Part shown: positions 51,963-59,479 of the stretch, piece after piece | Layout of the letters: every line of letters starts with the position of its first letter | How positions within the stretch are numbered: the stretch's first letter is position 1 | From: Thalassolituus sp. UBA674 | GTDB taxonomy: Bacteria > Pseudomonadota > Gammaproteobacteria > Pseudomonadales > Oceanobacteraceae | DNA: 64,000 bases | Direction of reading: 5' to 3' | Assembly: GCA_002298335.1 (NCBI GenBank) | Contig: DBNK01000007.1 | Location: 1 to 64,000 of the forward strand | The notes under the pieces: model-generated | Seen by the model: the letters and a program-made list of their open reading frames with translations, nothing else | The model's database searches: none | What the model was told of the DNA's origin: nothing | Made by a program: the position numbers and the translations under genes

Positions 51963-51990
51963 AGCGCCAATGCGTTAACGTATTGGCGCT
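51963..51990 (+). terminator. intra-operon terminator or attenuator before dnaG
   Basis: AGCGCCAAT.../...ATTGGCGCT forms a long stem followed by TTTGTTGTTT. E. coli has a partial terminator at the same place between rpsU and dnaG to keep primase low, so this is probably the counterpart, here placed after yqeY. Confidence 0.7.
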
Positions 51991-52014
51991 TTTGTTGTTT
52001 TCAGAGATACGTGG

Positions 52015-53877
52015 ATGAGCCGGATTCCCCAGAGCTTTATCGATGAACTCCTCACCCGGGTGGACGTTATCGATATTGTCGACAGCCGCGTCAAACTGAA
52101 GAAAACCGGCAAAAACTACTCTGCCTGCTGCCCGTTCCATAACGAAAATACACCGTCGTTCACTGTCAGCCCCGACAAACAGTTTTACTACTGTTTCGGT
52201 TGCGGAGCCTCCGGTACGGCACTGCGTTTCGTCATGGAGTTTGACGGCCTGAGCTTTCCCGACGCGGTGGAAAAGCTGGCCGCTCAGGCCAACATGCAGG
52301 TGCCGAAAGAAACCACCAGCCGCGCCGAAGTGGAGCGTGAACAGCAACACAATGCCCTGTTCAGTCACATGGAAGCCGCCGGTAAGTTCTTTGAGCAGCA
52401 GCTGCGCACTCATCCCGACAAAGACAAAGCCGTGTCGTACCTGAAAAACCGCGGCCTCTCTGGTCAGGCAGCACGCTTTTTTGGTATCGGCTATGCGCCT
52501 CCCGGCTGGGACGGGCTGCAACAGACGTTGGGTAAAACCGCGCAGGACATCAAAGAGCTGGTGAGCTGCGGCATGCTGATTGAAAAAGAAGACGGCCGTA
52601 CCTACGACCGCTTCCGCGACCGCATCATGTTCCCGATCCGCGATGCACGCGGGCGCTACATCGCCTTTGGTGGCCGGGTACTGACCAATGAAAAGCCGAA
52701 GTATCTGAACTCGCCGGAAACGCCGATCTTTCATAAGAACCGCGAACTCTACGGCCTGTATGAAGCGCGCAAGATCCGCCAGAAGCTGACCCGCTTCGTG
52801 ATCGTCGAAGGCTATATGGATGTCGTGGCGCTGGCCGAATTCGGTATTCACTACGCGGTAGCGACACTGGGCACAGCGACCAGCGAGCACCATCTGCGCC
52901 GTCTGTTCAAGATTGTGCCGGAGGTGATCTTCTGCTTCGACGGTGACGAAGCCGGACGCACCGCCGCCTCTCGTGCCATGGAAACCGTGCTGCCGGTTCT
53001 CGACGACGGCGTGCAGGCGCGCTTTCTGTTTCTCCCGGAAGGTGAAGACCCGGATACCCTGGTGCGCCAGGAAGGCAAAGATGGCTTTGAGCAGCGGCTG
53101 AACACCTCCATGCACCTGCCGGAATTTCTGTTTGATTACCTGAAGCGGCAGGTCGATTTCGACACGCTGGATGGCAAAGCGCGGCTGGATAAAATGGCTG
53201 CCCCACTGATCGGGCGCATTCCGGCCGGAACCCTGCGCAACCTGATGGAAAAGCAGCTGGAAACCCTGATCGGTACCCGCAGTGCAGCCCTGGCGAACCT
53301 GAAAGAGCATCCGCCGGAGCCTTCACGACGGGAGCAGGTTCCGGCGCCGGCACGGCAGGAAATACCCGCACCGGTGTACGAAGGCGACTACCGCGAAGAC
53401 GACAGCGGCTGGTATGAAGAGGCTGAACTGCCTGCCGACGGCATCGCCCCTCTGGTCCGGCGGGCTCTCAGCAGTCTGGTGGCCGCACCGGCACTGGCAC
53501 AGTCACTGATCCTGCCGGATGCCGACCCGGAATCGGAAGATGAGCGCCTGCTCTTTGAAGTTTTGAAGAAACTGCAGCAGTCGCCGCAGCAGAACAGCAT
53601 CGGCCTGCTGATCCAGTGGACCGGCAGCCCCTATCAGGATGAGCTGAGAACTCTGGCAGACACGCCCGAGACCGGCATCCGCCCGGTGGCCGGAGACATC
53701 CAGTCGGTGCTCAACCGCATCGGTGCCCGCATCGAAGACCAGCGTCTGGCCGAACTTGAGGCCATGTACAGCTCGCGCACACCGCTGAGCCAGGAACAGA
53801 AAGACGAATTCCGTGAGCTGCAGCGCCGCCGCAAACTGCGCAACCGCAAACGCACCGGAATTTACTCACGCAGCTGA
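52015..53877 (+). CDS. dnaG: DNA primase
   Basis: DnaG makes RNA primers for replication. The 620-residue protein has the N-terminal zinc finger (CCPFH...YYCFGCGASG, about 38-64), the catalytic core and TOPRIM domain with EGYMDVVAL and FCFDGDEAG (about 267-310), and a C-terminal helicase-binding domain ending in a run of Arg/Lys. The linker after about 430 is Pro/Glu-rich. The start ATG at 52015 follows ACGTGG, a weak ribosome binding site, in line with the low expression of dnaG. Confidence 0.95.
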   Translation: MSRIPQSFIDELLTRVDVIDIVDSRVKLKKTGKNYSACCPFHNENTPSFTVSPDKQFYYCFGCGASGTALRFVMEFDGLSFPDAVEKLAAQANMQVPKETTSRAEVEREQQHNALFSHMEAAGKFFEQQLRTHPDKDKAVSYLKNRGLSGQAARFFGIGYAPPGWDGLQQTLGKTAQDIKELVSCGMLIEKEDGRTYDRFRDRIMFPIRDARGRYIAFGGRVLTNEKPKYLNSPETPIFHKNRELYGLYEARKIRQKLTRFVIVEGYMDVVALAEFGIHYAVATLGTATSEHHLRRLFKIVPEVIFCFDGDEAGRTAASRAMETVLPVLDDGVQARFLFLPEGEDPDTLVRQEGKDGFEQRLNTSMHLPEFLFDYLKRQVDFDTLDGKARLDKMAAPLIGRIPAGTLRNLMEKQLETLIGTRSAALANLKEHPPEPSRREQVPAPARQEIPAPVYEGDYREDDSGWYEEAELPADGIAPLVRRALSSLVAAPALAQSLILPDADPESEDERLLFEVLKKLQQSPQQNSIGLLIQWTGSPYQDELRTLADTPETGIRPVAGDIQSVLNRIGARIEDQRLAELEAMYSSRTPLSQEQKDEFRELQRRRKLRNRKRTGIYSRS

Positions 53878-54003
53878 ACGCCACAGGCATCCGCTGCGTC
53901 AGACAGAATTGGGGTTGAAAGCTCAGGCTTCGGCCCAATATCAGAGAAACGCCCCCGATCATCCTGACAATCCATGATTATCAGGAACCATAAATCCGCG
54001 TAC

Positions 54004-54032
54004 TGGCCTAAACTTCCATGAACCGGTATAAT
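54004..54032 (+). promoter_or_regulatory. possible internal promoter for rpoD
   Basis: TATAAT at 54027-54032, with a poor -35 (TGGCCT at 54004), lies 52 bases before the rpoD ATG. E. coli also has internal promoters for rpoD within dnaG, but not at exactly this place. Confidence 0.4.
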
Positions 54033-54083
54033 CGGGCGCTTTTTTAATTACGTTCGCCTGAACAGATTCAACGCAGGGCATCT

Positions 54084-55937
54084 ATGTCACCCAATACGCA
54101 ACAATCACGTCTCAAAGAACTGATCGCCAAAGGCAAAGAGCAGGGCTATCTGACGTACGCTCAGGTCAATGACCATCTGCCGGATGATATTGCCAACCCG
54201 GATCAGGTAGAAGACATCATCCGTATGATCAACGACATCGGTATTCCGGTGTCAGAATTCGCCCCGGATGGTGATTCACTCTTTATGAGTGATGCTGCCG
54301 ACGAAGCCGCCGCTGAAGAAGCCGCTGCCGCTCTTGCCTCGGTAGAAACCGACGTGGGCCGCACGACCGACCCTGTGCGTATGTACATGCGCGAAATGGG
54401 TACCGTAGAGCTGCTGACCCGTGAAGGCGAGATCGTGATCGCCAAGCGTATTGAAGAAGGCATCCGTGAAGTGATGTCTGCCCTCGCCTACTATCCGGGT
54501 GCGGTGCAGAGCATTCTCAATGCCTTTGCTGAAGCCGAAGAAGACCCCAACCGCGTTGGCGACATTTTCAGCGGCTTTATTGATCCGACCGACGATGATG
54601 CTTCTGCCACCGCTGCACCGGTCAGCGATGACAACAGCAGTGACGACTCTGATTCATCCGATGACTCCGATTCGGACAGCGATGGCGACGACGACGACGA
54701 TTCCAGCTCTGACAGCGAAGACAGCGGCATTGATATGGCCGAAGTGTCCCGTCGTTTCGGTGAAATCAGCGACGCCAACGACGCCGTACTGAAAGCCATC
54801 GACAAAAATGGCCGTGCCAGCAAGCAGGCTGAAGAAGCCATTGCCCGTCTGGCCGAGCTGTTTGCGCCAATCAAACTGACGCCCAAGCACTTCGATTCAC
54901 TGGTCGAAAATGCCCGTGAAGCGCTGGAATCCATCCGCACCCAGGAACGTGCCATCATGGTGCTGATGACCCGTAAGTGCGGCATGAACCGTAAAGACTT
55001 CATCACCGGCTTCCCCGGCAATGAAGTAAATAACGACTGGATCGAAGGCCTGATCACTGCCGGTCACGCGTACTCTGAAAAACTGGATACCTACAAGCTG
55101 GAAATCTTCCGTTCACAGAAGAAAATCCGCAACGTAGAAGAGCGCGTCGGCATGAGCATTCCTGAAATCAAGGAAGTGAACCGCCGCGTGTCCATCGGTG
55201 AGGCCCGTGCCCGCCGCGCCAAGAAAGAAATGGTTGAGGCTAACCTGCGTCTGGTTATTTCTATCGCCAAGAAATACACCAACCGTGGCCTGCAGTTCCT
55301 GGATCTGATTCAGGAAGGCAACATTGGTCTTATGAAGGCTGTGGACAAGTTCGAATACCGTCGTGGTTACAAGTTCTCGACCTACGCCACCTGGTGGATC
55401 CGTCAGGCCATCACCCGCTCCATCGCCGACCAGGCGCGCACCATCCGTATTCCGGTGCATATGATTGAGACCATCAACAAGCTCAACCGTATCAGCCGTC
55501 AGATGCTGCAGGAAATGGGACGCGAACCGACACCGGAAGAACTGGCTGAACGCATGGACATGCCGGAAGACAAAATCCGTAAAGTCCTGAAGATCGCCAA
55601 AGAGCCGATCTCCATGGAAACACCGATCGGTGACGACGAAGATTCACATCTGGGCGACTTCATTGAAGATACCCAGTCTGAATCTCCGCTGGATACTGCC
55701 ACGTCTGACGGCCTGACCGAAGCTACCCGCTCGGTACTGGCTGGACTGACCGCGCGTGAAGCCAAGGTACTGCGTATGCGTTTTGGTATCGACATGAACA
55801 CGGACCACACACTGGAAGAAGTCGGCAAACAGTTCGACGTAACCCGTGAACGTATCCGTCAGATCGAAGCCAAAGCCCTGCGCAAACTGCGTCACCCAAG
55901 CCGCTCAGAACACCTGCGCAGCTTTATCGACGAGTAA
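54084..55937 (+). CDS. rpoD: RNA polymerase sigma-70 factor RpoD
   Basis: RpoD is the housekeeping sigma factor. The 617-residue product has region 1.1 (about 1-80), 1.2 (DPVRMYMREMG), a non-conserved region, region 2 with FLDLIQEGNIGLMKAV and YATWWIRQA, region 3, and region 4 with the helix-turn-helix near the end (LEEVGKQFDVTRERIRQI). The non-conserved region carries a striking Ser/Asp tract (about 182-214). The ATG at 54084 follows GCAGGG. It ends at a strong terminator. Confidence 0.96.
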   Translation: MSPNTQQSRLKELIAKGKEQGYLTYAQVNDHLPDDIANPDQVEDIIRMINDIGIPVSEFAPDGDSLFMSDAADEAAAEEAAAALASVETDVGRTTDPVRMYMREMGTVELLTREGEIVIAKRIEEGIREVMSALAYYPGAVQSILNAFAEAEEDPNRVGDIFSGFIDPTDDDASATAAPVSDDNSSDDSDSSDDSDSDSDGDDDDDSSSDSEDSGIDMAEVSRRFGEISDANDAVLKAIDKNGRASKQAEEAIARLAELFAPIKLTPKHFDSLVENAREALESIRTQERAIMVLMTRKCGMNRKDFITGFPGNEVNNDWIEGLITAGHAYSEKLDTYKLEIFRSQKKIRNVEERVGMSIPEIKEVNRRVSIGEARARRAKKEMVEANLRLVISIAKKYTNRGLQFLDLIQEGNIGLMKAVDKFEYRRGYKFSTYATWWIRQAITRSIADQARTIRIPVHMIETINKLNRISRQMLQEMGREPTPEELAERMDMPEDKIRKVLKIAKEPISMETPIGDDEDSHLGDFIEDTQSESPLDTATSDGLTEATRSVLAGLTAREAKVLRMRFGIDMNTDHTLEEVGKQFDVTRERIRQIEAKALRKLRHPSRSEHLRSFIDE

Positions 55938-55960
55938 GCCTGGCTGATTTCGGCATCCAG

Positions 55961-55990
55961 AATAACCCGGCACCTGCCGGGTTATTTTTT
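55961..55990 (+). terminator. rho-independent terminator after rpoD
   Basis: AATAACCCGGCA / TGCCGGGTTATT is followed by six T residues, closing the rpsU-yqeY-dnaG-rpoD operon. Confidence 0.9.
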
Positions 55991-56017
55991 GCCTGAAAAA
56001 CCCGGAAAATCAAAGGG

Positions 56018-56047
56018 CTGGCACTTGGTTGGTAACCTGCCTATAAT
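56018..56047 (+). promoter_or_regulatory. likely promoter for the tRNA-Ile2 transcript
   Basis: A consensus TATAAT (56042-56047) with a CTGGCA -35-like hexamer (56018-56023) 18 bases upstream is followed by CCGGGC, a GC-rich discriminator typical of stable-RNA promoters under stringent control. No other promoter-like sequence lies between it and the tRNA. The tRNA would then carry a 5' leader of about 330 bases holding the 121-bp repeats. Confidence 0.45.
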
Positions 56048-56116
56048 CCGGGCTGCTTTGAGTTTCAGCGATGAAAACGGAGTCTTCTGTTTGCTTTTGA
56101 TATAGGTCAAAACGTC

Positions 56117-56381
56117 GTCAAAGCGAAGCAGACGCAGCACGTTGTCTGTAAGTAGTGCGAGTGCTGACAAGGCGTACCGCAGAGAATGGAGAGAGTGTAG
56201 ATCAACTACATGACCGACATTGTCGAGGAACAACGCCGTCAAAGCGAAGCAGACGCAGCACGTTGTCTGCAAGCAGTGCGAGTGCTGACAAGGCGTACCG
56301 CAGAGAATGGAGGGAGTGTAGATCAACTACATGACCGACATTGTCGAGGAACAACGCCGTCAAAGCGAAGCAGACGCAGCA
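56117..56381. repeat. two tandem 121-bp palindromic repeats plus a 23-bp third part-copy
   Basis: Copies start at 56117, 56238 and 56359, a period of exactly 121. The first two differ at a handful of positions; the third stops at 56381, four bases before the tRNA. Each unit has GACAAGGC and AACGCCGTCA arms 76 bases apart end to end, the same as in the repeat at 523-643, and a tip stem TGTAG/CTACA (56196-56210 in the first unit). The repeat is non-coding; open frames across it read through several copies and match nothing. Confidence 0.85.
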
Positions 56382-56384
56382 GAA

Positions 56385-56461
56385 GGGCCTGTAGCTCAGT
56401 TGGTTAGAGCACACGACTCATAATCGTTAGGTCCTCGGTTCAAGTCCGAGCAGGCCCACCA
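56385..56461 (+). tRNA. tRNA-Ile(CAU), lysidine-type
   Basis: A complete 77-base tRNA with encoded CCA: seven-base acceptor (GGGCCTG / CAGGCCC), D stem with GGTTAGAGC, CAT anticodon in ACTCATAAT, T arm with GGTTCAAGTCC. The CAU anticodon would suit Met or Ile2. C4 and C5 in the acceptor stem match the TilS identity of Ile2, while E. coli elongator Met has U4 and A5; E. coli ileX also lies just after rpoD. So it reads AUA codons after TilS converts C34 to lysidine. Confidence 0.9.
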
Positions 56462-56623
56462 TCTCTGTTTTCAATTCCTTTGATTATTCCCGTCAGGTCC
56501 TCGCCGGAAGGCCGGCCCGTTCACGTCCGAGCATGCCCACCACCTCTGTTTTCAATTCCTTTGATTATTCCCGTCAGGCCCTCGCCGGAAGGCCGGCCCG
56601 TTCACGTCCGGGCAGGCTTATTA
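56462..56623 (+). repeat. two 81-bp direct repeats carrying an altered 3' half of the tRNA
   Basis: Unit 1 (56462-56542) and unit 2 (56543-56623) are near-identical over most of their length. Each ends with a copy of the tRNA 3' half (CGTCAGGTCCTCG and GTTCACGTCCGAGCAtGCCC, against the tRNA's CGTTAGGTCCTCG and GTTCAAGTCCGAGCAGGCCC). A 15-16-base palindromic piece (CCGGAAGGCCGG core) is inserted in the T arm. The second unit ends in a more decayed form. They resemble in layout the tRNA-end repeats after E. coli tyrT. Confidence 0.7.
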
Positions 56624-56824
56624 TCACTGTTTGCACTCCTGCAGATAATCCCCATCCGGTACTCAGCAACACCCACATAAACTCCTTTCTTTTTCTCAAT
56701 ACGGTCCGGACGTTAATCTCTGTTACTTTTTTCAGTGTTATGGTCAGCCCCGCATGCTGGTCACTTGTCTATCTGCAGCGCTCAACTAAACCTAAATTTT
56801 ATCCCCTACTTTTCAGGATCAACC
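56624..56824. other. non-coding region before the zinc-ribbon protein
   Basis: AT-richer than the window average. I see no hairpin followed by T that would clearly end the tRNA transcript, and no convincing promoter. Nothing else can be supported. Confidence 0.4.
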
Positions 56825-57211
56825 ATGTCACTAATCAGCTGTACCGAGTGCAATAAGCAGTTTTCGGATCGTGCTCATGCCTGCCCCAACTGCGGCATGC
56901 CTACCGAGGACATCCTCTATGAAGCGGATGAACAGTTCCATGACCGGGTAGAACTCGCTGAAGAGGCGTACCAGTCAGTGGATACCCTCTACAACGCTCT
57001 GAGCCTGTTGGGTTTTATGTCTGTACTGGGTGTGGGTGCCATGTGGGTGCTGCAGCCCGATATGGATTCCGGATTCGCCCGTTTTCTGATGTTTGGCGGT
57101 GCGGCTCTGGTCGGGGTGTCTCAGATTCTGAAACGCATCGCAGACAACAGAGTTGCTGACGAGCTGGCCCGGCACATCTCTGTTCCTGCACCGAAACAGG
57201 CTCATAAGTAA
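56825..57211 (+). CDS. zinc-ribbon membrane protein of unknown function
   Basis: A 128-residue protein with an N-terminal zinc ribbon (CTEC at 6-9 and CPNC at 20-23) followed by an acidic linker and two transmembrane helices (about 58-78 and 85-103). Small ribbon-TM proteins are common and have no known role. The ATG at 56825 is supported by AGGATC upstream; frames further left run into non-coding repeats. The next gene also encodes a membrane protein, and the gap (141 bases) leaves it open whether they are co-transcribed. Confidence 0.65.
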   Translation: MSLISCTECNKQFSDRAHACPNCGMPTEDILYEADEQFHDRVELAEEAYQSVDTLYNALSLLGFMSVLGVGAMWVLQPDMDSGFARFLMFGGAALVGVSQILKRIADNRVADELARHISVPAPKQAHK

Positions 57212-57352
57212 GCGTTATAGTCTTCCGGCCTGATGAGCACCTGAACAGCTCATCAGGCTGCATGAAACTACGTATCTTCTCTGTCAGTTGAGCAGATTGC
57301 AGATCACGTCCAACTCCGTAGAATCTCAGACAGACCTTGATAAGGACGCTGT

Positions 57353-58477
57353 ATGTGGTTTCTGTTCGGCTTTATTACTCTGATTGTTTTTTCATTCAGT
57401 GTCTTGTACTTCCGTTTTTATGCCCGTTGGAGCGGTGATGTTTTCCGTATTGAAGAAGGCCCCTACGAAGTCAAAGTCAGTAGGGATAAGGGCCGTGTTA
57501 CTGGCTTCCGCGTGGGTATTGACGGTGTACCTGAATACGATCTGATGTTAAAAAAAGAAGGCGTGATTGATCGTTTTTTCAAACGTCTGGATTTCTCTTC
57601 TGAGTGGCAGACCGGTGACAGTGAATTTGATGATCACATCTACATCGCCACCGACTGCAGTGATATTCACAAACTGCTGACCCGCCAGTCTGATCTGCGT
57701 AAATCCGTTTTACATCTTTTCACCCTCGCAGAAGATCAGGGCTTCAGGCTTAAGCGTCTTTATAACCGTGCCGGGCGGCTTTGGGTCGAGCTTAGTCCAC
57801 CGGATACCGATGAGCCGCACACACTTGCCAATGTTTTTGCGCGTGAGCTTTATGTCATCAAGCGGGTACTGGAGACCTTCCGCCAACCACACAACCGGCT
57901 GAGAGACCCCTTTGTCCTCAGGTCCATTCTGATTCTGGCCATCAGCAGTGGACTGGCCATCAATGGCCTGGTTCACGCGGTACGGATATCCTTCTTCAAT
58001 TTCCCGCTTCTGTCTGACAGCTATGCAGTCGTCTGGGCGGCCTTGCCTTATGCTGTGCTGGTGACCGGAGTGCTCACTGCACTGACACTGTTCCTGTTAA
58101 ATGGCTCGTCTCGCACACATCTGGTGTTGGTGGAGGTGCTGCTGGTTGGTTTATTCGGTGCATGGGCAACTGCGTTTATGGAGCTGAGAGACATCAACAT
58201 GGAGCTGGACGCTTCCACACCTCTGCTGCACGAAACGACAGTCCGGGCCAGCCGCAAAGAAGTCACAAAAAGCAGAAAGGGCGGCACCCGTACTAATTAC
58301 TATGTGACCCTGCAGTCATTACCCCAGTCTGACAGGAAAACAGAGCTGGAGGTATCAGGCTGCTTTTACCGGTCAGTAAAACGGGGAACCGAGGTTGTAC
58401 TGACCGTCAGGCACGGGCATCTGGGATACACCTGGTATGAAAGCCTGCAGCACAAAAAGAACCCGGACATTTGCTGA
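57353..58477 (+). CDS. integral membrane protein of unknown function
   Basis: The protein has 374 residues with an N-terminal transmembrane helix (about 3-20), a cytoplasmic or periplasmic domain of about 170 residues with DDHIYIATDCSD, three further helices (about 195-275), and a C-terminal soluble domain with VTKSRKGGTRTNYYVTLQ and VVLTVRHGHLGYTWYE. The last part is basic and strand-rich. No family recognised. The start ATG at 57353 follows AAGGACGC. It converges with metR (16-base gap). Confidence 0.6.
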   Translation: MWFLFGFITLIVFSFSVLYFRFYARWSGDVFRIEEGPYEVKVSRDKGRVTGFRVGIDGVPEYDLMLKKEGVIDRFFKRLDFSSEWQTGDSEFDDHIYIATDCSDIHKLLTRQSDLRKSVLHLFTLAEDQGFRLKRLYNRAGRLWVELSPPDTDEPHTLANVFARELYVIKRVLETFRQPHNRLRDPFVLRSILILAISSGLAINGLVHAVRISFFNFPLLSDSYAVVWAALPYAVLVTGVLTALTLFLLNGSSRTHLVLVEVLLVGLFGAWATAFMELRDINMELDASTPLLHETTVRASRKEVTKSRKGGTRTNYYVTLQSLPQSDRKTELEVSGCFYRSVKRGTEVVLTVRHGHLGYTWYESLQHKKNPDIC

Positions 58478-58493
58478 AGAACGTGATTGAGTA

Positions 58494-59375
58494 TCAGCCC
58501 TCTGCAGCCATCCCCACAAACCCCTGCAGGTAATCGGTCTGCGCGTCCTGTTCACGCAGGCCAAGATAAATCTGCTTCTGAATCCCCGCCTCACCCAGCC
58601 GTACGCCGGTGACGCCGAACTCCGTGGCGCGCTCCTGCACCAGCCAATGCGGTAAAGCGCCGACGCCGCGCCCGGCAGCAATCATCTGCAGCATGATCTC
58701 GGTGGTTTCGATGGTTTTATGCTGTCTGGGAGAACAACCCTGCGGCTGCAGGAACTGATTGAAGATATCCAGCCGTTCCGCATCCACCGGGTAGGTAATC
58801 AGTGTCTGATCGCTGAGGTCCTGCGGCTGTACCTTATCTTTTTCCGCCAGCGGATGATGCTGAGCAACCACCAGCACCTGCTCGTATGGGAATACCGGAG
58901 TAAAGGTCAGACCGCTGCGGAACAGGGGGTCCGGCGTAATCAGCAGGTCAATTTCGTATCCGAACAGTGCACCGATGCCGCCGAATTTAAAGCGCTGACG
59001 CACATCCACATCCACATCCGGCCAGGCCTTGAGATAAGGGTTCACCACCTTCAGCAGCCACTGATAACAGGGATGGCATTCCATACCGATACGCAGAATG
59101 CCGCGCTGGCCGGAGGCGTATTCCGCCATGAGTTTTTCGGTATATTCAAACTGCGGTAACACACGGTTAGCAAAGCCGAGCAGATACTCCCCGGCGCGGG
59201 TGAGGCGCAGACGGCGCCCTTCTTTCTGCCATACCGGCGTACCCAGACGCTGCTCCAGCTTTTTGATGGCGTGACTGAGCGCCGACTGCGTCAGATGCAG
59301 CGCTTCAGCAGCGCCGGTGAGGGTGCCGCTGCGGTCGACCTCACGCAGTATGTTGAGATGAATGCGTTCCAGCAC
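58494..59375 (-). CDS. metR: LysR-family regulator MetR
   Basis: MetR activates metE and other methionine genes with homocysteine as co-regulator. The 293-residue product has the LysR helix-turn-helix (about 18-45, GAAEALHLTQSALSHAIKKLEQRLG) and a substrate-binding domain with MECHPCYQWL and GVGALPHWLVQE. The start is a GTG at 59375. It is divergent from metE, with 104 bases between the starts, the same as in E. coli. Confidence 0.92.
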   Translation of the reverse strand: MLERIHLNILREVDRSGTLTGAAEALHLTQSALSHAIKKLEQRLGTPVWQKEGRRLRLTRAGEYLLGFANRVLPQFEYTEKLMAEYASGQRGILRIGMECHPCYQWLLKVVNPYLKAWPDVDVDVRQRFKFGGIGALFGYEIDLLITPDPLFRSGLTFTPVFPYEQVLVVAQHHPLAEKDKVQPQDLSDQTLITYPVDAERLDIFNQFLQPQGCSPRQHKTIETTEIMLQMIAAGRGVGALPHWLVQERATEFGVTGVRLGEAGIQKQIYLGLREQDAQTDYLQGFVGMAAEG

Positions 59376-59392
59376 AGCTAAAAACCATTAAT

Positions 59393-59416
59393 AAAATTCA
59401 TAGATTGCTGAATTTT
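59393..59416. promoter_or_regulatory. MetR-like operator between metR and metE
   Basis: AAAATTCA / TGAATTTT arms with an 8-base spacer form a palindrome of 24 bases. MetR sites contain TGAA...TTCA half-sites; this one has the same half-sites in the reverse order and LysR-type dyad symmetry. It is placed between the divergent starts, 64 bases before the metE ATG. Confidence 0.5.
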
Positions 59417-59479
59417 TACCATTTTTATTCATTATTTAAAATCCTTAGCATGGGGTCATTCACTGTTAAGGAGTCTGTC

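Noticed and set aside
51958..53310. 450-codon frame on the minus strand opposite dnaG
   Set aside because: Shadow of dnaG; zinc finger and TOPRIM motifs identify the plus strand.
56117..56381. CRISPR array
   Set aside because: Only two full units with a 121-base period and no spacer-like variable segments; the whole unit is repeated, with palindromic structure.
56385..56461. elongator tRNA-Met
   Set aside because: C4 and C5 in the acceptor stem match the TilS identity of Ile2 and the place after rpoD matches ileX; Met remains a minor alternative.
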